Below, one piece after another: positions 7,237 through 14,678 of a DNA stretch of 36,871 bases. Under the pieces are notes generated by a model that searched no databases, was not told where the DNA came from, and saw only the letters and a program-made list of their open reading frames with translations. Location of the stretch: positions 94,564 through 131,434 of the forward strand of contig DASZWD010000017.1 in NCBI GenBank assembly GCA_035546775.1, given 5' to 3'. Positions within the stretch are counted from its first letter, which is position 1. Each line of letters starts with the position of its first letter. Position numbers and translations under genes: made by a program. Origin of the DNA: Acidimicrobiales bacterium. Its GTDB lineage: Bacteria; Actinomycetota; Acidimicrobiia; Acidimicrobiales; JACCXE01.

Positions 7237-8040
7237 TCAGCGCGCCCGCGTCGTCGACGACACCGTGACGGTGAGCGTGCCCGTCACCGGTGGCGCGGTG
7301 AGGTCGACGGGCGGCGAGAGGGTCACGGCGTAATGGCCCACCGTGTGGGCTCGCGCCTGGAGCACGACCCCGTCGCGCACCCGCTGGACCACGTGCATGG
7401 TCGTGCGCTGCGTGCCCACGAGATGGATCGCGCCCACGTCCTCCTGGGTCGTGAGGTCGACGGGCAGGGCGACGTCGGTGTCGACGACCGCCAGCTTCGT
7501 CCCGTGCGATACGCCGAGACTCGCCAGCCGACCGAAACCGACGAGGACGCCCTCGGGCAGCGAGCTACTGCGCAGCCGCTGGCTGATGCGCCACCGGTCG
7601 CCCGGCCGCAGCGCGTCGCGCGGCAGCGCACCGGCGGCCGACGGCAGCAACTCGCTGATCCCGAGGTTGGGGTTGCCGAGCTCGGAACTGGGGACGCCGC
7701 CCTCGGACTCGACCGTCGTCAGCTGGCCGGCGCGGTCGAGGCGCACGATGAAGTCACGCGGCTTCTGCCCAGCGCCGCTGAGGCGCACCGCGACTCTGGT
7801 CGCGCCGAACCGGGCTTGGCGCACCAGCTGATCGGAGCGCAGCACGAACGAGTCGTGACGATCCTTTGGCGGCTGTCCGACCAGGCGCGTGTGCGACGCC
7901 GTCGTCACCCGCAGTTCGTAGCTGGTTCGGGTGCCGACCTTCGGGCGATACGACAAGCGCACGGCGGGGTCGGAGCATGCCGCGACGACCAGCGCGGTCG
8001 CCGCGACCGCGACCAGCGCGGGACGCAACCGACGCACCAT
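7237..8040 (-). CDS. predicted secreted lipoprotein, function unknown
   Basis: A 267-residue protein whose N-terminus RRLRPALVAVAATALVVAAC is a lipoprotein signal peptide with lipobox VAAC and the lipidated Cys at about residue 22. The mature part is beta-rich, with no catalytic motif I recognise; YRPKVGTRTSYELRVTTAS and LRPGDRWRISQRL hint at a two-lobed extracellular domain of the DUF6263 kind, but this is weak. Start is ATG 8040, with TAGCTT 8 nt upstream. It sits on the opposite strand between the otsA-like and otsB-like genes, and its start faces that of otsB, 23 bp away. A role in sensing or binding a sugar at the cell surface would be speculation. Confidence 0.75.
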   Translation of the reverse strand: MVRRLRPALVAVAATALVVAACSDPAVRLSYRPKVGTRTSYELRVTTASHTRLVGQPPKDRHDSFVLRSDQLVRQARFGATRVAVRLSGAGQKPRDFIVRLDRAGQLTTVESEGGVPSSELGNPNLGISELLPSAAGALPRDALRPGDRWRISQRLRSSSLPEGVLVGFGRLASLGVSHGTKLAVVDTDVALPVDLTTQEDVGAIHLVGTQRTTMHVVQRVRDGVVLQARAHTVGHYAVTLSPPVDLTAPPVTGTLTVTVSSTTRAR

Positions 8041-8048
8041 CGCATGGA

Positions 8049-8054
8049 AAGCTA
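8049..8054 (-). promoter_or_regulatory. candidate -10 box of the lipoprotein gene
   Basis: TAGCTT on the minus strand is followed by 8 nt and ATG 8040. The TA at 8053-8054 also begins a plus-strand TAGCGA in front of otsB, so the two divergent promoters may share DNA. Confidence 0.4.
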
Positions 8055-8063
8055 GCGAGGCCG

Positions 8064-8855
8064 ATGGCCATGACCGTGCCCCCCGCCCTGCAACCGCTCG
8101 TCGACCGCGCGCCCGACGCGCTGGTCGTGCTCGATTTCGACGGCACGATTTCGACCATCGTGGACCATCCCGGCGACGCCACCGCCGTCGCAGGCGTCAT
8201 CGACACACTGAGTGAGTTGACGCGTTTCGTGACGGTGGCCTTCGTCACCGGCCGGCCCGTCGAATGGCTCGTCGATCGCACCCGCCCGCTGGCCGACCAC
8301 GGCGTCGAGTTCATCGGGCTGCACGGGCACGAGCGGCTCCACGGCGCTGACGTGGTGCCTCACCCCGAGTCCGCGCCGTGGCGCGAGACGATCGAACTCG
8401 TCGAAGCGCGGGTGAAGGCGGCAGCGCCGGCCGACGTTGTCGTCGAGCGCAAGGGACTGGCGCTGGCGTTGCACTACCGCACCTCGCCCGGCGCCGAGCA
8501 GTGGATCCGCACGTTTTGCGACGAAGTGGAGCGCGAAACGGGCCTCGTCGCGCACGACACGCGCTACTCCGTCGAGTTGCGTCCACCGGTCGAGCTCGAC
8601 AAGGGCGACGCCATGCGCTTGCTGATCGACGAGCATCGACCGAAAGCCGTGGTGTTCTTCGGCGACGACCTCGTCGACATCCCAGCGGTCGAAGCGATGC
8701 GTTCCTACGCGGAGATTCCGAGCGCCGCCGTCTTCGTCGACAGCCTCGAAGGACCGCGCGCCTTCGCCGAGATCGCCGACGTGGTGCTCACGAGCCCAGC
8801 CGCCGCCGCCGACGCGTTACGCGCCGTGCTCAAGCGGTTGCGCGCCGACGCCTGA
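8064..8855 (+). CDS. otsB: trehalose-6-phosphate phosphatase-like HAD enzyme
   Basis: A 263-residue HAD-superfamily phosphatase, type C2B cap as in OtsB, removing phosphate from trehalose 6-phosphate. Motif I is VVLDFDGTIS (nucleophile and acid/base Asp), motif II VAFVTGRP, the cap carries GLHGHERL and VVERKGLALALHYR, and motif IV is FFGDDLVDIPAV. ELRPPVELDKGDAMRLLI is the family's substrate-side loop. ATG 8064 was kept; ATG 8070 has a better-spaced AGCGAGG and may be the real start. It works logically with the GT20 gene upstream. Phosphatases for glucosyl-3-phosphoglycerate or mannosylglycerate phosphate are also HAD enzymes, so this gene could serve GpgS instead of, or as well as, OtsA. Confidence 0.85.
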   Translation: MAMTVPPALQPLVDRAPDALVVLDFDGTISTIVDHPGDATAVAGVIDTLSELTRFVTVAFVTGRPVEWLVDRTRPLADHGVEFIGLHGHERLHGADVVPHPESAPWRETIELVEARVKAAAPADVVVERKGLALALHYRTSPGAEQWIRTFCDEVERETGLVAHDTRYSVELRPPVELDKGDAMRLLIDEHRPKAVVFFGDDLVDIPAVEAMRSYAEIPSAAVFVDSLEGPRAFAEIADVVLTSPAAAADALRAVLKRLRADA

Positions 8856-8856
8856 C

Positions 8857-9393
8857 TTAGAGCGCGATGCCGGTGCCGACGAGCACCGCGATATTGGTGT
8901 CGGAGCGGATGTCCGTCGACGGCGATGGATTGGGCAGCGGCCGCACGGCAGAGTCGGGCAGGCTGAACAGCGACGCGATCGTCTTCGCTTCGCGTTCGTA
9001 GCCGGGCGTGACCACGTAGATGACCGATGCGGGATGCGTCGCAGTGACCGACGCGGTGGCGTTGCCCGGCGCCAGCGCGTTGTAGCCCGCGTCGCGCAAG
9101 CGCGTCGTCGCCTTGCCGGCGGTGCCGGCCTTACCGGTGGCGTTGATGGCGATGACCTTGATTTGTGCCGGCTGGCGCTCGGCCGCCGCCGTGGTCGATG
9201 TGGTCGAGTGCGACGCCGCCCGCGTGGTCTCGGTGAAGTGGTTGGCCCGCGCCGCCGCGGCGCGTGCCGCGGCCGCGGCGCTGAAGCCGCCGCTGCCCTT
9301 GTCGTTCAGCACGACGAATCCGAGCGCCAACGCGACGACGATGATCGCCGCTGCCTTGCCCACGTGCACGTTGGTTCCGGCAGGACGAGCCAT
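8857..9393 (-). CDS. membrane-anchored LytR C-terminal domain protein
   Basis: A 178-residue protein with one N-terminal membrane helix (AAAIIVVALALGFVVLND, residues about 14-31), an Ala-rich then Ser/Thr-rich linker, and an extracellular LytR_C domain beginning at IKVIAINATGKAGTAGKATTRLRDAGY. LytR_C domains occur at the end of LCP cell-wall ligases and alone in small proteins; they are believed to bind wall or envelope polymers, with no enzymatic activity known. It lies downstream of the Tat-exported DUF1501 protein on the same strand with a 93-bp gap, and its stop is 1 nt from the otsB stop. There is a GAGAGTGAAAGG stretch upstream of the ATG, but no well-spaced Shine-Dalgarno. Confidence 0.8.
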   Translation of the reverse strand: MARPAGTNVHVGKAAAIIVVALALGFVVLNDKGSGGFSAAAAARAAAARANHFTETTRAASHSTTSTTAAAERQPAQIKVIAINATGKAGTAGKATTRLRDAGYNALAPGNATASVTATHPASVIYVVTPGYEREAKTIASLFSLPDSAVRPLPNPSPSTDIRSDTNIAVLVGTGIAL

Positions 9394-9486
9394 CAGCGAT
9401 GGCGCCTTTCACTCTCGGCGTTCGATGCGTGCAACTCCACGGGTCCAGCCTGCCACAGGGGTGTGACAGAGCGCCGGTATTGCGGC

Positions 9487-10911
9487 CTACAGCCGCGAGA
9501 GCAGCCCGCGCCCGCCACTGCGCGACGGCGCGGTTGTCGTCGTGGTGGCCGGCGCAGTCGTCGTGGTCGTCGCCGGCGGCGCGGTGGTACTCGTGGTGGT
9601 GGGCACGGGCGCCAGCGATGGATCGAAGACGCCGAAGTCCTCGTAGTGGGCGCCCAGCACGCTGTCGGCGACGTTGGTGTCGCCCTTCGCCAGTCGGTTG
9701 AGCGCGGTGGCATGCACACTGCGGAAGTCCGCCGTGGGCTTCAACGCGTCGTTGATGCGATTCGGGCGCGTCGCGCCGCCGGGATTGAGCGTCGGGGGGT
9801 CGCCGAAGATGCCGCCACACGTGCCGCCACCGACGAACATCGCCATGCCAGCCTGGCCGTGGTCGGTACCGGCGTTGCGGTTCGGGCTCATCTGGCGACC
9901 GAACTCGGACGTGATCAACACGAAGACGTCGTTCTGTCGTTCGTGGCCGTTCATCACCGCGAAGAACTTCGTCAGCGCGTCGTTGAGTTCCGTGAAGCGA
10001 TCGTTCTGCATCTGCTTCTGCATGACGTGGCTGTCGAAACCGTTATGGGTGATCGAGTAGCTCTGCGCCGGCAACCCGGAGCGGATCAGCAGCGCCGCCT
10101 GCACGAGGTCCTGGGTGAGCGGCCCGTAGTTGGCGTACCCGGTGCTACTACCGGTGAACGTCGGGTCGTCGGAAGCGACGATGCGGCTCGACACGTCGAG
10201 CGTCGTCGCCATCATGCGCGCCACGTCGGCGCGCGTATCAGTCCCGTCGATCGTCGACATCAGCCGCGCGCCGTCCGCCAGCGTCTCCGCGCTGGTCGCA
10301 CCGGTTTGGAGGGCGAAGGTCGAGCATTGCTGGACGACCAGCGCGGGCGCGTTCGCCGGCATGGCGTCGAGCCGCAGGTCCGACATCGACACGCTGGCCA
10401 CCGCGTTGTCGGATCGGGTCGCATCGGCGTAGCGCCCGAGCCACCCGGTGTGTCCGGCCAGATCGAGGCGCGACGTATCCCAGTACTTCATCGACTCGAA
10501 GTGGCTGAAGTCGGCGCGGTTGTTGCCGACGCCGAGCACGAAGGCGACGTCGTGCGACGTGTTCCACCGGTTGGCCAGCCACGAGAGCTTGTTGTGGAGG
10601 CGGTAGCTGGAGCCGGTGAGCGCCGTCGTCTCGCTTGTCGACAGTGCGAGGCTGCCGTGGCCGTAGGTCGAGTCCTTGTACCAGGCGTCGCCGATGGGGG
10701 CGAGCGTGTTCAGGTAGTCGTTGCCGCCGTCGAGCGAGATGTGCACGCACACCGGAGCGCCGAGTGGCAGCGTGTCGAACTCGCCGGTACCCCAGGCGAA
10801 CTGCAAACCGCCGCGCTGGATCAACTCCAGCCACAGCGGCGCCGACAGCCCCGCGGCGGCGGCGCCACCCAGCTGCATGAGGAAGCGACGACGGGAAGTG
10901 CGAGCGGTCAT
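9487..10911 (-). CDS. DUF1501 protein with Tat signal
   Basis: A 474-residue protein beginning MTARTSRRRFLMQLGGAAAA, a twin-arginine signal (S-R-R-x-F-L), so it is exported folded. The body is the DUF1501 fold, distantly related to the alkaline phosphatase/sulfatase superfamily: VCVHISLDGGNDYLN, a middle YSITHNGFDSHVMQ, FVLITSEFGRQMSPNR and NAGTDHGQAG. The Asp/His/Glu residues in those motifs could bind metal. The C-terminus is a Thr/Pro/Ala-rich linker (about 9500-9605) ending in GLLSRL, possibly spanning the cell wall. ATG 10911 was chosen because it places the Tat motif at the N-terminus and lies 2 nt after the DUF1800 stop. DUF1501 and DUF1800 genes are commonly paired; the substrate is unknown. 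Confidence 0.87.
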   Translation of the reverse strand: MTARTSRRRFLMQLGGAAAAGLSAPLWLELIQRGGLQFAWGTGEFDTLPLGAPVCVHISLDGGNDYLNTLAPIGDAWYKDSTYGHGSLALSTSETTALTGSSYRLHNKLSWLANRWNTSHDVAFVLGVGNNRADFSHFESMKYWDTSRLDLAGHTGWLGRYADATRSDNAVASVSMSDLRLDAMPANAPALVVQQCSTFALQTGATSAETLADGARLMSTIDGTDTRADVARMMATTLDVSSRIVASDDPTFTGSSTGYANYGPLTQDLVQAALLIRSGLPAQSYSITHNGFDSHVMQKQMQNDRFTELNDALTKFFAVMNGHERQNDVFVLITSEFGRQMSPNRNAGTDHGQAGMAMFVGGGTCGGIFGDPPTLNPGGATRPNRINDALKPTADFRSVHATALNRLAKGDTNVADSVLGAHYEDFGVFDPSLAPVPTTTSTTAPPATTTTTAPATTTTTAPSRSGGRGLLSRL

Positions 10912-10913
10912 CG

Positions 10914-12275
10914 TCAACCCACCAAGAACTCGGGACTCATGAACACCATCTGCATCACGCCACACGCCCGCTCCCACGTCCACTCTTCACCGGGCGTGGA
11001 CTCTTCGCGTGCAAACGTGTCAATGGCTTGGCGCGTTTGCGACGAGACGTCGTAGAGGCCGGCCATGTCGATCGCCATGTCCGCGGCGGTCGAGCGGTCG
11101 GCGGTGGCGAAGAACGTGCGGAGGTTCGTGTTCTGCTGCGTCGGTGGCACCGCGTACTTCGTGCCGTCGAAGGACGGGCCGCGGTCCGAAGTGCACAGCG
11201 CGTTGGCCACGTCGGACCACACGACGATGTGGCCCGGTGACAACCAGTTGGCGCCCTCCCAGCCCGACACGTTGGGCGGCAGTTCGGGTCGCTGGTGGAG
11301 CTGGCGGCTCATCATCCACACGTGCGCCATCCAGAGATCGGCCTTGCCGAGCACGCGCACCGCGCTCACGAGAAGGTCGACGGGCGGCTTCACCCGGTTG
11401 CCGATGGTTTCGTCGGCCACGAACTCCGGGCGGTGCGCGATGTGCGCGACGAGCGCCCCAAGATTTCCGTCGGGCATCCACACCGCGGCCATGTCGTCGA
11501 GCGCCGACGGTGACGGATCGAACCCCAGGAGTTCGCGGTACAGCCGCTGCGGCACGAAATAGCGGAAGCTGTCGTGGGTCGCGACCGCGTTGATGACGTC
11601 GGCGAGCTTCGCCGCGCCGCGACTGGCGCCAAGGAACGTCTTCGTGCCGCTGTCCCAGCTCGACGAGCTCCACGACAGCGTGCGGTGCTTCGTGTCGAAC
11701 TTATAGCCCGTCAACGCGCGGGCGATTTCCTTGACGTCGGTCTCGCTGTAGTTGGCGGCACCCGTGCGCGGGTTGGTGACGCCGAGACTGAACAGCTCCA
11801 TCAACTCGCGCGCCAGGTTCTCGTTCGCATGCGGCGGAACGCTGCCGGTGCCCGTGAGGTACACCTGCATCGCCGACGAACTGGCGACACTGCTGAGGAG
11901 GCTGCGGTACGTCCCGGTGGTCGGCCACGCGCGCAGCTTGTTCCAATGCGCCCGCAACTCGCCCAGCTGCACCTGGCCGCCGTAGGCGGCGACGACGAGC
12001 CCGGTCAGGATCCACGAGACGCGTTCCTGCACCGCGCCCGGTGCGGTCGCGTACAGCTCGAACAACCGGTTGACGAGGCGCAGGATGTCCTGCCCGTCGT
12101 TCTGGAGGCCCGGCCAGCCCCAGTCCGTCGGCGTCGTCGTGGCGCGACTGAGGAGGTCGTCGATCACCGCAGTGGCGCCACCGGCGTTCACCCCGGCGGC
12201 GACGTCACCAGGCGCGGGCCCAAAGCCCAGCCGTCGCCAGACGTGGGCGACGCGCTCTTCTTCAGTTCGTGCCAC
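10914..12275 (-). CDS. DUF1800 family protein
   Basis: A 453-residue DUF1800 protein: VAHVWRRLGFGPAPGDVAAG at the start, the conserved ENLARELMELFSLG (a likely metal-binding His/Glu-rich helix region of the family), YSETDVKEIARALTGY, and YRELLGFDPS and LNLLVSAVR-like helices later. Start is GTG 12275 with a near-perfect GGAGGAG five nucleotides upstream, one of the clearest ribosome-binding sites here. No signal peptide or membrane segment is visible, unlike its partner DUF1501, which follows after 2 nt and carries the Tat signal; it may travel through Tat together with that partner. The function of the pair is unknown; they often occur in organisms that degrade polymers. Confidence 0.87.
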   Translation of the reverse strand: MARTEEERVAHVWRRLGFGPAPGDVAAGVNAGGATAVIDDLLSRATTTPTDWGWPGLQNDGQDILRLVNRLFELYATAPGAVQERVSWILTGLVVAAYGGQVQLGELRAHWNKLRAWPTTGTYRSLLSSVASSSAMQVYLTGTGSVPPHANENLARELMELFSLGVTNPRTGAANYSETDVKEIARALTGYKFDTKHRTLSWSSSSWDSGTKTFLGASRGAAKLADVINAVATHDSFRYFVPQRLYRELLGFDPSPSALDDMAAVWMPDGNLGALVAHIAHRPEFVADETIGNRVKPPVDLLVSAVRVLGKADLWMAHVWMMSRQLHQRPELPPNVSGWEGANWLSPGHIVVWSDVANALCTSDRGPSFDGTKYAVPPTQQNTNLRTFFATADRSTAADMAIDMAGLYDVSSQTRQAIDTFAREESTPGEEWTWERACGVMQMVFMSPEFLVG

Positions 12276-12397
12276 GTGTTCTCCTCCGGGTGTGCCGCCG
12301 GCATGCAGCACATTCCCGATTCCCCAGCACGTGCCCCGCCGTTACGCAGGGACACAGATGGTACGACGCGGCACAAAAAACACAACTATTCGCACCG

Positions 12398-12470
12398 AGC
12401 CGGATGTCGGAATCGAACCGACGACATCCTCTTTACAAGAGAGGTGCTCTGCCAGCTGAGCTAATCCGGC
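12398..12470 (-). tRNA. tRNA-Thr (UGU anticodon)
   Basis: A 73-nt cloverleaf: acceptor GCCGGAT pairs with ATCCGGC, D-arm GCTC/GAGC, anticodon stem CCTCT/AGAGG with loop CTTGTAA (anticodon TGT), T-arm GTCGG/CCGAC with loop TTCGATT. The discriminator base is U and the 3' CCA is not encoded. A run of six T on the minus strand (12380-12375) lies about 18 nt past the end and may end transcription, although no good stem precedes it. The gene lies between the sigma factor and DUF1800 genes. Confidence 0.95.
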
Positions 12471-12503
12471 GCGCCCGCCCCGAGAGGCCGACCGCCGGCA
12501 AGA

Positions 12504-13172
12504 CTACGACGCCAGCCGCTCGAACTCCGCCCGCTCCAGCTTGGCCCGCGCCGCCAGAACGCCTTCGACCTTGCGCTTGATGCGCTGGATTGCGTTGTCG
12601 ACCGCCTTGGTGTGGCGGTTGAGAGACTGGCTTATCTCGGCGTACGTAGCCCCTTCCACGTAGAGCTTCAGTACCTCGACCTCGAGCGACGACAGCAACT
12701 GCGCAATCGCCACCTGCACCGCTTCGGCTTGATCGCCGTCAGCGACGACATCGGCCGGATCGGTGATGGTGTGATCGCGCAGCAGCTCGTCGCGCGGATC
12801 GGCGCCGTCATCGGTGAGGTTCAGCGGCGTCGAAATCGACACATAGCCGTTGAGCGGCTGGTGCTTCTGACGGGTCGCCGCCTTCACCGCGGTGATGATT
12901 TGGCGCGTAATGCACATTTCCGCGAACACCGGAAAGCTCGCCGCACGGTCGGCGCGGTAGTCCCGCGCCGCCTTGTAGAGACCGATGAGGCCCTCCTGCT
13001 CGAGGTCGTCGGCGTCTGCTCCCACGAGGAAGTAGTTGCGAACCTTCGAGCGAGCAAAGCGCCGATACTTGGTGAGCAGAGCGTCAAGCGCCTGCATGTC
13101 CCCAGCCTGGAACCGCCCTACGAGGACGTCGTCGTTGTCCTCGGTGAGGGGAGCGTGAACTTCTACCGCCAC
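12504..13172 (-). CDS. SigH-like RNA polymerase sigma-70 family factor
   Basis: A 222-residue sigma factor resembling the sporulation-type SigH/sigma-30 group. Region 2 is LVGRFQAGDMQALDALLTKY...DADDLEQEGLIGLYKAARDY, with TRQIITAVKAATRQKHQPLN forming region 2.4/3; region 4 is LEVEVLKLYVEGATYAEIS followed by a helix-turn-helix RHTKAVDNAIQRIKRK. Start was placed at GTG 13172, preceded by GGAG at 8 nt; GTG 13217 is an alternative with a badly spaced AGGGGAG. A promoter candidate with TTGACG and TACAAG lies upstream. Actinobacterial homologues are often annotated SigH although many such bacteria do not sporulate, so its regulon is unknown. No anti-sigma gene is adjacent. Confidence 0.88.
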   Translation of the reverse strand: MAVEVHAPLTEDNDDVLVGRFQAGDMQALDALLTKYRRFARSKVRNYFLVGADADDLEQEGLIGLYKAARDYRADRAASFPVFAEMCITRQIITAVKAATRQKHQPLNGYVSISTPLNLTDDGADPRDELLRDHTITDPADVVADGDQAEAVQVAIAQLLSSLEVEVLKLYVEGATYAEISQSLNRHTKAVDNAIQRIKRKVEGVLAARAKLERAEFERLAS

Positions 13173-13251
13173 GTTTCTGTCTCCAGGAATCTCAGTGTGT
13201 GGATGGATTCCGGACACCGCTCCCCTGCCGATGCCCCGAACTGACTAGATC

Positions 13252-13280
13252 CTTGTACCGATGGTCTGACGGATCGTCAA
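13252..13280 (-). promoter_or_regulatory. candidate promoter of the sigma factor gene
   Basis: On the minus strand TTGACG, 17 bp and TACAAG. The -35 lies in a perfect small inverted repeat, TGACG-GAT-CGTCA at 13267-13279, which could be an operator. The 5' leader would be about 70 nt. Confidence 0.4.
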
Positions 13281-13329
13281 TACCGCGGAGGGTGATTGTT
13301 GGCGGGAATTTGTTAAAGCTCCCTACGAA

Positions 13330-14190
13330 TCAGGGCGAATCGGTCAAACGGCGGCGCGCCACCTCGTAACAACTCACCGCGGCGGCCGCAGCCACGTTTA
13401 GTGACTCTGTGTGGCCGAGTCGGGGGATCCCGACGACGATCTCACAGCGTTGACGGACTAGTCGGGTCATGCCAGTCCCTTCGGAACCGAGGACCAGACA
13501 GATCGGGCCGTCGGCAACGGGCAAATCGAACACTGTCTGTGGCGCGTCGCTGGCGAGGCCGACCGTCCAAACGCCGCGTCCCTGGAGCTCCTGGAGGGCC
13601 GCGGGCAGGCCGGGGACGACGGCGATCGGGAGGTACTCGACGGCGCCGGCGGCGGCTTTCGTCACGGTTGGGGTGACGTGCGCCGCGCGGTGGCGCGTGA
13701 CCACGAGACCCGTCGCTCCGGCCGACTCGGCGCTGCGAATGACGGCGCCGAGGTTGTGCGGGTCGGTGACTCCGTCGAGGGCGACCAGGAATGGCGGCTC
13801 GCCGTTGCGGCCGGGACCGGCGAGCGCGCTCAGGTCGGCTTCGGGCAACGCCGCGGCGCGGGCGACGACACCCTGGGGCGCCTCGGTCTCGGCCAGCGCG
13901 TCGAGCCGGGCGCGGGGAATCGTGCGAATCGGAACTCCGGCCTTCGCCGCGAACGTCGCGATGTCGTCGAGGACGGGCGCCGGGTCGATGCCTTCGGCGA
14001 AGAAGACCTCACGCACAGGACGTCGCCCGGCGACGAGTAGTTCGCGCACGGCGTTGCGCCCGGCGACGATCTGACCGCCGAGTCCGCGATCGACGGCGCG
14101 GGGCCGCGCCCCCGAGTCGCGCGTCGGCCGGCCGCCGCTACGGCGAGGTCCTGGACGCGAGCGCCCGCCCGCAGGTGGCCGCGGCGGCAT
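13330..14190 (-). CDS. rlmB: TrmH/RlmB-type 23S rRNA 2'-O-methyltransferase
   Basis: A 286-residue SPOUT methyltransferase, probably methylating the 2'-O of a guanosine in 23S rRNA (RlmB, G2251 in E. coli). The first 35 residues are a basic Arg/Gly/Pro-rich tail, then the substrate-binding domain QIVAGRNAVRELL...VPIRTIPRARLDAL, and the catalytic knotted domain: LVALDGVTDPHNLGAVIRSA (motif 1), CLVLGSEGTGM (motif 2) and RLGHTESLNVAAAAAVSCYE (motif 3). ATG 14190 overlaps the ispF stop by one base (TGATG), giving translational coupling. In M. tuberculosis cysS separates ispF from this gene; it is absent here. The exact target nucleotide is inferred from family. Confidence 0.9.
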   Translation of the reverse strand: MPPRPPAGGRSRPGPRRSGGRPTRDSGARPRAVDRGLGGQIVAGRNAVRELLVAGRRPVREVFFAEGIDPAPVLDDIATFAAKAGVPIRTIPRARLDALAETEAPQGVVARAAALPEADLSALAGPGRNGEPPFLVALDGVTDPHNLGAVIRSAESAGATGLVVTRHRAAHVTPTVTKAAAGAVEYLPIAVVPGLPAALQELQGRGVWTVGLASDAPQTVFDLPVADGPICLVLGSEGTGMTRLVRQRCEIVVGIPRLGHTESLNVAAAAAVSCYEVARRRLTDSP

Positions 14191-14678
14191 CAGCCGCGCT
14201 CGCTCTCGACGATCAACGCCACTGCCAGGCACGCCAGCCCTTCGCGCCGGCCGAGCGCGCCCAACGACTCGGGTCGCGTCGCCTTCACCGTCACCGGCGC
14301 GTCGATCGCGGCGCTGAGGTTCTTTTCCATGGCGTCGCGCTGCGGCGCCAGCTTCGGGGCCTCGGTGACGACCGTGCAGTCGACGTTGCCGATCTCGAAA
14401 CCGGCGGCCTGTACGCGCAGCGCGATGGCGCGCAGCAGGACGAGCGAGTCGGCGTCCTTCCATTCCTCGTCGGTGTCGGGGAAGTGCTGGCCGATGTCGC
14501 CGAGACCCGCGGCGCCGAGCAAGGCGTCGGCGATGGCGTGGGCGGCGGCGTCGGCGTCGGAATGGCCGACGAGTCCAGGCGCGCCGTCGAAAGTCACACC
14601 GCCGAGCACAAACGGACGCTGCGGGTCGTCGCTGAAGCGGTGGACGTCGTAGCCCAGGCCGACGCGGGGGATCTTCAC
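14190..14678 (-). CDS. ispF: 2-C-methyl-D-erythritol 2,4-cyclodiphosphate synthase
   Basis: A 162-residue trimeric, zinc-dependent MEP-pathway enzyme cyclising CDP-ME 2-phosphate with loss of CMP. The metal ligands are in VGLGYDVHRFS (Asp and His near residues 10-12) and GHSDADAAAHAIADALLGA (His about 44), with LGDIGQHFPDTDEEWKDADS and the C-terminal KATRPESLGALGRREGLAC. Start is GTG 14678, overlapping the ispD stop by four bases (GTGA). Length matches the family. It works two steps after IspD in the route to isopentenyl diphosphate, later used by the polyprenyl synthase at 26924. Confidence 0.95.
   Translation of the reverse strand: MKIPRVGLGYDVHRFSDDPQRPFVLGGVTFDGAPGLVGHSDADAAAHAIADALLGAAGLGDIGQHFPDTDEEWKDADSLVLLRAIALRVQAAGFEIGNVDCTVVTEAPKLAPQRDAMEKNLSAAIDAPVTVKATRPESLGALGRREGLACLAVALIVESERG

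Noticed and set aside
9394-9486. Spacer between LytR_C and DUF1501 genes as a regulatory RNA
   Set aside because: Only a weak CACA-CCCC-TGTG stem is visible; nothing supports a structured RNA.
9500-9605. Thr codon-rich tandem repeats at the end of the DUF1501 gene as a possible CRISPR or minisatellite
   Set aside because: The repeats are in frame and encode a Thr/Pro/Ala linker; there are no spacers or regular repeat units.
12398-12470. tRNA-Thr as an attachment site of an integrated element
   Set aside because: No integrase, no repeated tRNA 3' end and no change in gene character nearby.
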